Shown here piece after piece: positions 45,557-57,339 of a stretch of DNA of 64,000 nucleotides. The DNA is taken from positions 7,599,601-7,663,600 of the forward strand of contig OX442324.1 in NCBI GenBank assembly GCA_949358305.1, given 5' to 3'. The translations under genes were made by a program, and so were the position numbers. A model generated the notes under the pieces. It searched no databases and was not told where the DNA came from. It was given only the letters and a program-made list of their open reading frames with translations. How positions within the stretch are numbered: position 1 is the stretch's first letter; every line of letters starts with the position of its first letter. The stretch is from Strigamia acuminata. Lineage: Eukaryota; Arthropoda; Chilopoda; Geophilomorpha; Linotaeniidae.

Positions 45557-48500
45557 ATGCAGACAGCAAGAGCCAACTTGAATTGGAATCGGTACACGAA
45601 GGAAACATCGGCTTTTGCTATGGACAATCGTGGATGCAATCAATCCCGACCTCCTCGTCCGATTTCGAAGGTTCGCTGTTTTAATTGCGGCTTTTTCGGC
45701 CATTACGAGAATAAGTGCCCCCGCCCTCGCAAACAGGGCAAGGAACCGCAACCGGTCGCGTCTCAACAAGGCCGACCCCGCAGTAAGAGCAAACGACGGT
45801 AGAATAACAGTTCGCAGCAATCCGGTGGTCAAAACCGTGATGTTTCTCGTCCCCGAAGGGACGCCGCTTACCTGTTGTCGGCTCCACCGGTGATCGAAGC
45901 TCCGGTTGTACATTTTCTCCAGTCCCACGAATGGATTGTCGATTGTGGGGCCACCGACCACGTTTCGCACGTCAAAGCGTGGTTTACGAACTTTGTTTCC
46001 GTTGTCCCATTCAACATCGAGTTAGGCCAGGGCAGTTCGAGGGTCACAGGCAAAGGTGACGTTCCGGTCAAGTCGCTCATCGATGGCTGCGAATGCACCG
46101 TATTGCTCCGCGACGTCTTATTCGCACCTGACTTCGGCGCAAATCTTATCTCGGTTTCTCGGATTGATAAATGCGGACATCACATCCACATTCACAACTC
46201 GGAATTGCATACGTATGAAACGGACATCAAACTAAGTGTTCTTCGGGCGAAACAGAAGTCTGGACTTTATTTCGTGGATGGGCTCATCTCGCCATTCGCC
46301 GCTCCGACTAATGTTTCGAGTTCGTCTGTTTCATCATCACTTCCGACTCCGACACCGACCACTCTAGTGACGAAGGAAGAGGACTTTCCCGCATTGCCCA
46401 AGTCTTCCAACAAGACTAAGAAGAAGTCGGCTGACAATATGACCGATTTCCGCTTGCCCGTCTTCTCCAACACCTTGCTTGTCCCTTCACTTTTCCCTAC
46501 CAGTCCTGCTCCTATTCCCGGATCCCAACCTCAACAGATCCGGATGTATTCCAATGCCCTCACATCTCCTCCCGTTGCCAAGTCAAACGCAGCATTACCT
46601 CCCAAACCAGTTAATCCTTCGGTTGCCAACGTCGCAGACGCCACGGGATTGTGGCACGGCAGGCTGGGTCACCTGCATACGAAGGCCATGCGGACTTTAG
46701 CGGCTAACTCCCAGGTTTATGGGCTTGATCCAGCTGCTGTTCGCCAGGAACTTTCCTGCAACACGTGCCGTGTTGCCAAGTCCACGCGTGCTCCACATAA
46801 GCCAATTTCCGCGCCTTCAACCACGAAACCGCTTGAATTGCTTCACATGGACGTCTGGGGCCCGTCGAGACTGCCTTCCATCAGCGGTGCTAATTTTGCC
46901 TTCACCATTATCGATGACGCCACCAGGTACGCCTGGCTTTTCCCGATCGCCCGTAAATCTGATGTTTTTGCTACGTTTAAAGACTTTGTTTCTCGCGTTG
47001 AACGTATTGCTGATTGCCGAATTAAAACAATTCGCACCGACCGTGGAGGAGAATTCATTTCGAGGGATTTTGACCGTTTTCTTGCTGACAAGGGTATTGT
47101 TGCTCAACGGACCAATCCCGCATCGCCACAGATGAACGGTGTCGCCGAACGCCTGAACCGGACAATGGGCGACTATCTCCGCTCCATCAACTCCGAAACC
47201 GGATTTTCGCACACGCTTTGGGCTGAACTTGCCGTGACGTTCACATATATCAAAAACCGCAGTCCGCATTCGAAGCTCAACGACGAAATCCCATACATTT
47301 TGTGGCGCCAGCGTGCTCTTTCCGTCAGACATTTTCGTAAGATTGGTTCCAAGTGCTGGGTACACTTCACCGCACCTGGACGCAACAAACTGGATCCTCG
47401 AGCGTGGGAAGGATTTCTCGTTGGCTACGCTTCGGGAACTCGAGGGTATCGAGTGTGGAATCCGGCTACGAACACCGTCACCGAATCTGTTCACGTCCAA
47501 ATCGATGAACGGCAGAACTTTAAGCGCTCGCCCTTTTATGTTCCAGATCCGGATGACAATGCTCCACCCATGGAGGAGCCTGCTCGTGGCCACACCCCGT
47601 CACGTGTCACTTTTCGTGATAACTTTCCAACTCAGCCTTGGCCTCGTCGACGTCACGATTCGGATAACGACTCTTCTGCTGACAGCAGTGACGAGGATGG
47701 TATTGCCAGTCGTGCTTCCTCCGTCGCTTCGAGTGCTCCGTCTTTCGCTTCATTCGCACCATCTCTTCCTGCAGCTGATGGTCTCATCGCCGCTGCTGAC
47801 GGCTTAGCTGCTACGACTGATGGCTCTGTTACCGACGCTGATGGCTCTGTTACCGTCGCTGATGGCTCCGATAATGTTACGACCATTGCAGGACATGGAC
47901 AATTTACACCGACCGTACGTTCCACCCGCTTGCCTCATCTACGGCGTTCGATGTCCTACCCATCTCTCCCGGGTCTTGACGACACCGCAGCGATGTCTGA
48001 ACAGGGTTCAGATTTTGACGAAGACCTTCTCGACGAAGCGGCTGCCTTGCCTGTCCGACTTCCGGGTACGCCTAATTTGGCGCCTTTACGCGCTCTTCAT
48101 TGCCCTTGGAGTTTTGTTGGCGGCGTTTCGCCCTTCAGCGGATGGAGGAGAGAAGAGCATCTCCGGAAAGATCAGGTTCCGGGGAGGATTAAAGTCGACG
48201 TTTATTATTATCCGGAGCACGGTGTCCGCTTGCGGTCGCACACAGATATCGCCGCTTATTGTTTCGCACACCGGATACCGTATGATGAGTCCGTTTTCTT
48301 CTTCGGCAATTTAGAACACCACATGCCATATGCTCCGCCATCGCCTCCTCGTGTCCACATGTGTTTTCGGGAACCGGCCACATACGCCGAAGCTGTGAAA
48401 TTGCCCGAAGCACCGAAATGGACCGAAGCAATCGACGAGGAACTTTCGACTTTCAAGCAACGAGACGTTTATAAGGAGGTTCCGAGACCCCCTGACAAGA

Positions 48501-49897
48501 CTGTGCTCGGTTGCAAATGGATTTTTAAGTTCAAAAGTGACATTACCGGAAAGATTACCCGATATCGTGCTCGACTGGTCGCCCAAGGATTTCGGCAGAC
48601 AATGGGCGTTGACTACGATGAAGTTTTTAGTCCCGTAGTCAATTTTGTCCTAATCCGTTTCTTCTTTTGTCTGCTGGTTATTCTCCTCGGATGGAGGGAC
48701 ACGCACCTCGACGTGAAATGTGCCTACCTCTACGGCGACCTTGACCACGAGATTTATATGCGGATTCCCGCTGGTGCCACATGTTCCTCGCCCGACAACG
48801 TATGGTTGTTGACCAAGTCGCTTTACGGTCTTCACCAGTCGGGGCGCATGTGGTACCAGAAACTTAATGAAACATTGACAGAACTTGGATTTCAAAAGTT
48901 TCCAGCATGTAATTGTGTGTACGCCTACGGACATTCGGCCATTATGCTGGTATACGTCGACGATATTGTTTTATTTTATGCTTCGGAAAACATCAGGGAT
49001 CGAATACTCAAGCTGATCACGAGTAAATTCGACATCGTCGACCTGGGGCCAATCACCAAACTGCTGGGAGTCGAGTTCGAGCGTCGTGACGGGAAAGTCT
49101 TTATGACTCAACGCAATTACATTGACAAACTCCTCAAAAAGTTTAATGTTTCATCTGACGCGCTCATCAAGGTGCCAGTCACACCTGGGACCACGTTAGT
49201 CAAGGGACCGCTCACCGACCTTCCGGATTTTCCGTATCGATCACTCGTCGGATCTTTATTGTTCCTGGCTTCACGTACTCGCCCCGACATTTTGTACTCG
49301 GTGATCGCATTATCGCAGTACAACAACTGCTACACTGAGAGCCATATCAAGTGTTTGCTGCAGGTCCTTCGTTACGTCGCGAACACGAGCGAGTACGCCA
49401 TCGAACTTTCGAAATGCGATTCGAGTCAACTGTGGGGTTGCACAGACGCCTCTTGGGCCTCCGACATCGCTACATCGAGATCATTCGGCGGATACATTGT
49501 TTACATCGGAAGTGTGCCCATTGGCTGGAACTGCAAGAAGCAGACCAGCGTCGCTTGCTCCACAATGGAAGCCGAATTTGTCGCACTTGTCGAAATCGTC
49601 AAAGAACTCTATTGGCTCGACAGTATTTATCAAGTGTTTCCACCTTTACGTCGATTATCGAAACCGATCATATTTTCCGATGCCCTCGCCTCGATTCAGT
49701 TCACGAACAACGACATCGAGAACTCGAAAACGAAACATATTCGAGTGAAGTTTCACTGGCTTCGTGAGTGGCACATTGCCGGATGTTTCGAACTCCGCAA
49801 AATTCCGGGTGAGATAAATGTATCCGACATTTTCACCAAGTGGCTCAGTTCAGAGCGTCTTCGAAATTTATTATCTCGGATTTTCGTCTCGAAGTAA
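45557..49897 (+). pseudogene. gag-pol: Gag-Pol of Copia C, capsid region deleted and one nonsense codon
   Basis: A frame of 1447 codons from the ATG at 45557 to TAA at 49895-49897. After a start resembling A (MQTARAN), nearly 200 residues of Gag capsid are missing and the frame goes straight to the knuckle CFNCGFFGHYENKC. A TAG at 45800-45802 separates this short Gag from the rest. Downstream everything is open: protease DCGATDH, GAG-preintegrase, integrase (HMDVWGP, RTDRGGEF, GVAERLNR), a linker with ADG-type repeats, an MBD-like segment (48107-48312), reverse transcriptase (YVDDIVLF), RNase H (TDASWAS, STMEAEF). The enzymes look intact but no capsid protein can be made. Confidence 0.92.
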
Positions 49898-49945
49898 CTT
49901 TTTTTCGATTGTTTAGCACCGACATTTTACATCGAAGGAGGGAAT

Positions 49946-50533
49946 TGTTGGACTTTAGAACCACTTTTGAGTTATTTAAATCATTTTTCGATGTGAAATG
50001 GCTTTGAAACGTTTATTTTATCATTTATCGGTAATTGTTTCCATTTTCCTGGGTTATTCAGTGTTTATTTAGTGTTTTCATGCTTGTTTGTCAGGAGAAT
50101 GCATGATACCGGGTTAAATGTACTCAATACATTAGGTTTCATGCATCCTCTATCTTGTTCTTATGCTTTTCATTATTATTGTTTATAATATCGGCCACCA
50201 GATGTCTCTGGCACATTACAAATGGCCGCTCACACGGGTAGTGTGTTTCCTTGTGTTTGTCCAGTGATTCTGGACCCATTATGTAAGTTTTCTCTTAATA
50301 AATGTTATATTTTTGGTTAACTATTGTATTTAGTTCGGCACTACACGTTTCTATAAGTGTAGTGCACGCGAATTTGATCGTAAGTCCGCTCAAACTCGCG
50401 TACGCGCATCACGCGCATTTGTCCGCACTTAGAAGTGCGTTTGACTCATTTGTCCGCACTTAGAAGTGCGTTTGACTCAGTTTTACGCTTCCTATCGCCT
50501 ATTTCGGCGATATTTTTGCGCCACACAGCTACA
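49946..50533 (+). repeat. 3' LTR of Copia C
   Basis: No differences seen against 43971-44558, including the 31-bp tandem duplication. Confidence 0.95.
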
Positions 50534-53500
50534 GTCTTGGCCACCTTCACACGAATGGAATGAAGTTATTGGCCGCAAATGATCAAGTGTACGGCATGCA
50601 ACCGGGGGAAGTAAGCAGGGAGTTGGCCTGCAACGACTGCAGCGTAGCCAAATCGACAAGAGCTTCTCATAAGCCTGATCCAAATCCCTCGACTACAAAG
50701 CCTTTGGACCTTCTCCACATGGATATTTGGGGGCCAGCCCCAATCCCATCGTTTGGAGGAGCACGTTTCGTCCTCACAGTCATCGACGACGCAACGCGCT
50801 ATTGCTGGATCATACCGCTAGCGCAAAAATCACAGGTTTTCGCAACCTTTAAGGACTTTGTCGCCCGAGTGGAAAGAATTCAAGACTCCCGAATAAAAGC
50901 GATTCGGACGGATCGAGGCGGAGAGTTTATGTCCAACGAATTCCTCCGTTTCCTTCAAGATAAGGGCATTCAAGGGCAGCGAACGAACCCGTCGTCGCCA
51001 CAGATGAATGGCACGGCCGAGCGCATAAACAGGACAATGCTCGACAACGTCCGCGCAATTATTTCCGAGACGAAACTTCCGGATGCGCTTTGGGCCGAGC
51101 TCGCGGTTACGTTCGCCTACATCAAGAACCGGTGCCCTCATTCTCGACTTAACAATCAGGTCCCGTACATCCTTTGGCGACAGAGAGCCCTATCGTTACG
51201 ACACCTCCGCAAAGTCGGCTCAAAGTGCTGGGTGCACTACACTGCGCCAGGCCGGAAGAAGCTGGATCCGCGGGCCTGGGAGGGGTATTTAGTCGGCTAC
51301 GCCACAGGGACCCGTGGATTCAGAATTTGGAACCCAACTGACAACAAAGTCTACGAGTCGATTCATGTCAAGGTCGATGAGCGCCAATCCTACCGGAAAT
51401 TGATTAAAATTTCGTCTCAACGACCTCAAGAATCGTTTACCAGCCCTGGACAACAATCGGTTTCGTTTGATGATAATCTCCAATACCATCAATGGCCGAG
51501 GGGATCCGATTCAGAGGCGTCGGAGCACTCTGCGAATGATTCCGAACGTGTGTCAACAGCATCTGCATCGATGCACACACCTCTTGCGTTCCCGCATATC
51601 CACATTCCACCTCCGACGACTCCAGAACGGGTCTTGCTGGATTTATGTGCGACATTGCCTCCGGGTTCCGCATCCCTTCGACAATCTCATCACATTTCAT
51701 ACGAAGAGGAACGCGATACTGACCACGACATCCGAGAAATGGATGAATTATCGGTTTATCCCGAGACATCCGTACTCATTGACCCGTCAGCGGAACCATC
51801 GTCGCATCAATTACCTCCGTCGACACCACCCTCGCCTCAACGTTCGACAGCGCCTCCTCTCCCACGTGAGACGCCGATACCGACACCGAGATTTATCACA
51901 ACTCGTCGTCAACAACGTGCTGGTGATCCGGCTACACATACCATGCAAATTTTTGACCCCGATCCTATGTCACCAGCGCCGGTATTGGGAACCGAAGTCG
52001 CTGCGGCAACCGCTCGCCACACGACTCATATGTGGCGATTCGTCGGTGGAGATGGGGAGTGCCGAGAATGGATACGTGAGGAACACCTCCGTAAGGACCA
52101 AAAACCCGGATCAATTGCCATCGACGTTTGTTATTTCCCAACTCCGAAGATCCGTCTAAGATCTTATAACGACATCGAGGAGTATTGTTTGTTGAACAAC
52201 ATCGATTACGACCCCGGACTCTTTTTCTTTGGCAACCTCGAGCACAAGTTACCAGTTCTTCTGGGCGTTCGTCATGCGGCTCATCTGTGCCGAACCGAAC
52301 CGGCTTCATTCGCCGAAATACCGAAATTCACTGATGCTCCGAAATGGCGTGAAGCAATTGGGGAGGAGCTCGATATGTTCAAAGAGCGAGAGATCTATGA
52401 AGAAGTTCCCCGACCACCCGACACCACTATTCTTGGCTGCAAGTGGATTTTTAAACTCAAAACCGATGCAGCCGGAACCGTCACTCGATACCGAGCACGC
52501 TTAGTAGCGCAAGGTTTTTATCAAACCCTCGGAGTCGATTTTGATGAGGTGTTTAGCCCAGTCGTGAACTTCATATTGATTCGTCTGTTTTTCTGTCTTC
52601 TCGTCGTATTACGTGGTTGGAAGGACGCCCACCTCGACGTGAAAGGTGCGTACCTATACGGGGAATTAAAGCACAAAGTCTACAGGCGAATCCCCGCGGG
52701 TGCCACATGCTCCGATCCAAACAACGTGTGGCTGCTCCTCAAGTCACTTTACGGCCTCCACCAATCGGGAAGACAATGGTTCGAGAAACTCGACGAAACA
52801 TTACGGGCCCTCGGATTTCGAAGAATGCCGGCATGCAACTGTGTATACGTTTTTGGAGACACAGCTGTTATGCTGGTTTACGTGGATGATATTGTTATAT
52901 TTTACGCATCCGACAATGTTTTCACTCAACTGATTCGACTAATCAGCTCGAAATTCGACATCGTGAACCTCGGCCCGATCACCAAACTCCTAGGCGTCGA
53001 ATTCATCCGTGACGCCGGGCGCACGTTCATAACCCAACGTGCATACATCGCCAAAATGGTTAAGAAGTTCGGGACATCAACGAATAACCTAGTCAAGGTG
53101 CCAGTGACCCCAGGAACGACACTCGTCAGAGGGTCCACCGAAAATCTTGAAGATTTTCCCTATCGATCATTAATCGGGTCACTACTGTTTTTGGCATCGA
53201 GAACTCGTCCCGACATCTTATACTCCGTCATAGCATTAGCACAGTTCAACACATGCTACAACCGAACCCACATCCGCGCCTTGTTACAGGTTCTGCAGTA
53301 CGTAACGAATACTGCAGATCTTTGCATTGAATTATCTGGTTGCTCTTCAAGTCAACTGTTGGCATTCACCGACGCGTCGTGGGCAAGCGACCCGGAAACA
53401 TCATTGAGTTTCGGAGAATATATCGTATACGTTGGAAATGTCCCTATCGGCTGGTCCTGTCGTAAACAGTCGACCGTAGCGTGCTCAACCATGGAAGCCG

Positions 53501-54040
53501 AATTCATCGCCCTGGTTGAGTGCGTAAAGGAGCTTTTCTGGCTCGACAACGTGTACGCCGAATTCCCGACTCTCAATCGTTTATCTCGACCCATCGTGTA
53601 TTCCGACGCCCTGGCCTCTATCCAGTTCACGTCTAATGACATCGAGAACGCGAAAACAAAACACATTCGCGTTAAGTATCATTGGCTCAGGGAGTAGTTC
53701 ACGACAGGAGTCTTCGATCTTCGAAAAGTTGCCAGCGAGGTCAACATCGCAGACATTTTCACCAAATGGTTATCGTCAGAACGTTTGCGATCGCTGACTT
53801 CGAAGATCTTCCGAGTATAAACTTCACCGTGACATTCTTGATTTGTTTTCACCCGACTTCGAGGATCATCGAGTATTAGAGGGAATTTTCGGGCTTCCTT
53901 AGAGAAGAGTTCTTCAATAATAGTACCCGACTCGGTGATTCGAAACTTTATTGTTTTTCAATTTTCAAATGATTATATGCTGTAATTCCAGTACCCGTTT
54001 GTTTCATCCCCTGACAAATATTTCCATCGAAGAGGGGATT

Positions 54041-54576
54041 TGTTGGTCTAAAGACCAAATATTATCGATGAATATATTTTATTTCTTCTTGATTTCCCAT
54101 TACGTTTAGATATTCGGTGCATATCAGTTATTACTTGATTGTTTTCAGTTATTGCGTTTAATTTAACGCTGTCACATATGTAATTCCATATGATGTTCAT
54201 ATTCCCAGATGATTTGTTCTTTTATATAATGATTTGTCTTGTATTCATGTCAATAATCGGCACCAGGTGCCGCTTGACATCTCCTTCCCAATCCAACATG
54301 GCGCAACACACGGGCGTGTGTAGCTCACCTGCTTTTCAACTGTTTTAGGACATTAATTCGTAATGTATTATGTTTTTATTAAAGTGTATATTTAGTTTAA
54401 ACCTCGTTCATTATTGGCAAGCACATTCAGTGCTTTTAGGCGAATATAAGCGGTATTTTCCGCGCGCCTCGTACGTATCGAATCGATACGTTTTGCAGAC
54501 GTTCGTGCGTGAAGCACGACACCATACGCACGCTTCCCACCGGTTAAATACCGGTTTCGCGCACTCCTCTGCTACA
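54041..54576 (+). repeat. 3' LTR of Copia A
   Basis: No differences seen against 34034-34569. Preceded by CGAAGAGGGGATT and followed by GATTG, where the E third ORF resumes. Confidence 0.95.
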
Positions 54577-57339
54577 GATTGGTGCCACGCTTTCATCCTG
54601 ACCACCCGAATGATCAAAGTTTCCCAAACTATGAACTGTGTCCAGTTTGTAGCGGGACAGGATTTGAAATTTACCAACTGCGGGCGCCACGAGAATGCCG
54701 AGCGTGTCGGGGCGGCGGTGACTTGCGCCGTTGCAAATTTCGGAAATGGATGCGCCTTATGTTCGCTTATGTACTAGGCTATGAATCAATAGATAAGACT
54801 TCGTTGGCTGGAGTGGATTTTCCGCCGCCGAGGATTCCATTCGGCAGTGCAAACGCCATCGCTCGTTTTCGACATGCGCACGCATCATACTTGGCACGCA
54901 TAAAGCAATTGGCGAAGGAGAAGGGAATCCGGCCGTTGACTTGGAAATACCCGGAGGGAGCATACATAATTGCCGGCGAGCAGCCTGCCGAACTTCCGGA
55001 CCAGTTTGTGACGCCTGAAGGAAAGACCTACGACGTAGAATCGGGTATAGAACTATGTTTGACGGCGCCTAATGTAATCGCAGATGCGAAAAGAGCGTAT
55101 TCGGAGCCGGAGAGAGTTGCGGCCGACTTGCCGTTTCAACATTCAAATTTGCGTCCGCGACATACGTACGAGGAGCGAAGCACGCATCGTTTAAAGGAGT
55201 ATACGCAGAAAGTAACGAAAAGGATTGGAGCGGAGGCAAACCGGGACACTCACTTCGTGACGGGACGATCCAGACCAACATTGAACGCGTCTTCGATTAT
55301 AGTCGAAGAAAATGGAGCGGTTGGAGGAGCGCCTGCCGCCTTGCCCGTCGTTAAACCAACAGAAGAACTTTCGTTGGGCGATCAAGTGATTAAAAAGGTA
55401 AAGAAGAATGAAGAAAATAGAAGAGAGAGAGAAAAAATTAGCAACATCAACACGATATCGACCCCGATTATCAAAACGGAATCAAGCGTGACGGCGGCGG
55501 AGGCAAAGTCGATCAACGTTTCAACGGTGACCACTTTGGGCGCTGCTGCGCCGATTGTCATTCCTTATTTTTATGTCGTGAAAAACAATTCGTCTTCGAT
55601 TGAGACGTCTGAGTCGAGCCAGGCTGCCCGGTCTGTCGATGCCACCACTGTGACCCAATCGAATGTGACGCCCAAGATGATGACTTCAGTTGCTGCGACA
55701 TCGGTGCCGATTACGTACTCCAAAATTGCAACTTCAAACACACAAATGGACACAATTGCTGATTTTAACACAAAACTAATTAAAGCTGATTTTTCCCCAC
55801 AGGTTGACCGAGATATCAAAGCGTTGTTGAATTTTGCGCCATCTTCATCCATCGCGAATATCGCTGCCGAAATTGCGAAAGATGCAGGAGAGTGCGCAAG
55901 GATCCACGACAGCAAGAAATTGGAAAACAAGGTTTCGAATCCAATTGCTAAGGCCATTTCGGCGGTCTCGAGCGGATCAACGTCGTCGGAAGGATGCGCA
56001 TCTCTAAAGCCACGATATCTCCAGGGATTCGACCGAAATGGATGTACAATGCGCCCGGATCGTATTTTCACTCAGATGTCTGAAATATTCCGGCCCCATG
56101 AGCTTGAGATACTGTACCCCATGGAGAACAGGGGCCAAGGACGAATCAATTTGAGATCTGAGGGATGGAGCGAACTTTTCAAGATGTCGATTAATTTGGA
56201 CTTCAATGTTAGCGCCTCGGACTTCAAGGCGGTCATCGGAACAATTTTCGGACGTCTCGGAAACATAGCCAAGGAAATAGAAGCAAAGATGACGAAAGAC
56301 TGTACCGGAGACGAACACGCGGTGCAGCACCTCATTGTGCACGCCGTGCACTTTAATTTGAAGGAGATCATCACCCAAATGCATCAGAGTCGTCGCGACG
56401 CCGTCAAACGATTTCGAGAGGCCGACGCGCTGAAGGAGGCCCAGCGACTGGAGGACGAGAGAAATGCGCCCGCCAAACCACCGCTGGATCCAGAATTGAT
56501 CATGACGGAGGATGAAATTAAGAACTTTTCAGAAAAGATCCTCATCGAGTTGGCGCCTGAAAAATTGGTGCAACAGTTTAAAGACGCAATTGCCGAAAAT
56601 CCAAGATTGGCGGATCCCCGAACCAAATATTCGTTCGTCCGTAATCGTGGCAGACACTGGAAAGCTCGCCTCGGAGTTATCGTCGGATGTGGATTATTCA
56701 ATGTCGGATGTCGAGTCGCTTCGCGAGTCAACGGGCGACGAGGAGAACCACAAAGCATTCCTGGCGGCGCGAGAACACAACAAAATTGAGGTAATTCAGG
56801 CCGACGAGCCCTTCAGACTTCCTGGAGTTGGACGGGGCGGTGCAAAAGCTGGACGTCGATCGCCATTGATGTCGAGGATGCCTAAAATGATTTTGACACC
56901 ACCGAAGGAAAAAGACGACGATCCAGGCGAGGTTGTTACACGTGAGAGTTTGCGCGAACCAGTCAAGCCACGGCCCAAAGAAAAGCGTTTGGAGGAGCCA
57001 ACTTGCGCCCTTGCGATCATGGAGGAAATTGTTCCAGTGGACGAAATATTCTTTTCATTGCCGTGGGAGCCTAAAATCGAATTGGTCGTGGATTGGAGTA
57101 TTCTGACGCGCCTTTTCGAAACGATCATCTTTTCAGACTTACAACTTGACCACAGCGCGGGCGAAAAATTGTTGTCCCTTATTAAACAATATTATGTTGG
57201 ACATTTCCTTTACCGAGTAAACAGAATTGGCCAGAAGTGTTACGCAACTTCTAAGCAACAGGTGAGAGTGATCCTCGTAAAAACAGCGCTTAGACTGGTC
57301 TATTATGCGATGGACGGTCAAGGCGCGTCTGCATTTTAA

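Larger units (their letters stand above)
43971..50533 (+). mobile_element. Copia element C, inserted in the integrase region of A
   Basis: LTRs of 588 bp (43971-44558, 49946-50533) begin TGTTGG and end CTACA. GTCTT is duplicated (43966-43970, 50534-50538). Length 6.6 kb. Purine tract CGAAGGAGGGAAT before the 3' LTR. Removing it joins WHSRL to GHLHTN in A. The LTRs look identical. Confidence 0.95.
35459..53820 (+). pseudogene. gag-pol: Gag-Pol of Copia A, interrupted by B and C and mutated
   Basis: The coding parts are 35459-36435, 43243-43970 and 50534-53820. The order is a Gag capsid region; a CCHC knuckle (CFNCDQFGHYANRC); protease with DCGATDH, broken by B inside this motif; GAG-preintegrase and zinc region (LWHSRL, broken by C); the integrase core (HMDIWGP, RTDRGGEF, GTAERINR); an MBD-like segment (52030-52236); reverse transcriptase (YVDDIVIF); and RNase H (TDASWAS, STMEAEF). 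Defects: a deletion of roughly a dozen codons with a frameshift near 43288, just after the protease motif, and a TAG (53695-53697) where relatives have Trp. The C-terminus ends at TAA 53818-53820. Start chosen by similarity to B. Confidence 0.9.
34034..54576 (+). mobile_element. Copia element A (hosts B and C)
   Basis: LTRs of 536 bp (34034-34569, 54041-54576) begin TGTTGG and end CTACA. GATTG is duplicated on both sides (34029-34033, 54577-54581). An initiator tRNA-Met primer site follows the 5' LTR and a GAAGAGGGGA purine tract precedes the 3' LTR. Without B and C the element is about 7.2 kb. It inserted into the third ORF of E. The LTRs look identical although the coding region is damaged. 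Confidence 0.95.
33926..57339 (+). pseudogene. Third ORF of Gypsy element E, interrupted by Copia A and frameshifted
   Basis: Exonic parts are 33926-34033 and 54582-57339. With A and one GATTG removed, the frame runs from the ATG at 33926 to 56789, about 771 residues. The next frame (+1) carries the C-terminal part to TAA at 57339, so one frameshift lies around 56580-56660. Features: two CxxCxGxG motifs at residues 56-63 and 75-82, as in DnaJ-type zinc fingers but only half the usual set; a lysine/glutamate-rich basic stretch; a long S/T-rich linker; a helical region with GW..L....DFN; and a C-terminal part (RLFETIIFSDLQL, YYVGHFLYRVN) matching the ORF at 15124-16635. There is no signal peptide or membrane segment, so it is not a typical envelope gene. 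Function unknown. Confidence 0.6.

Noticed and set aside
47653-47925. Minus-strand ORFs across Copia pol genes (for example 46817-47593, 47653-47925)
   Set aside because: Antisense shadows of strongly biased coding sequence, not conserved between A, B and C.
53695-53697. UAG reassigned to tryptophan
   Set aside because: No such nuclear code is known in animals, and other premature stops (41735, 45800, 63576) are not at Trp. Mutation explains them better.
33926-57339. Third ORF as an envelope gene
   Set aside because: No signal peptide, membrane segment or cleavage site is visible, and CxxCxGxG motifs are not an envelope feature.
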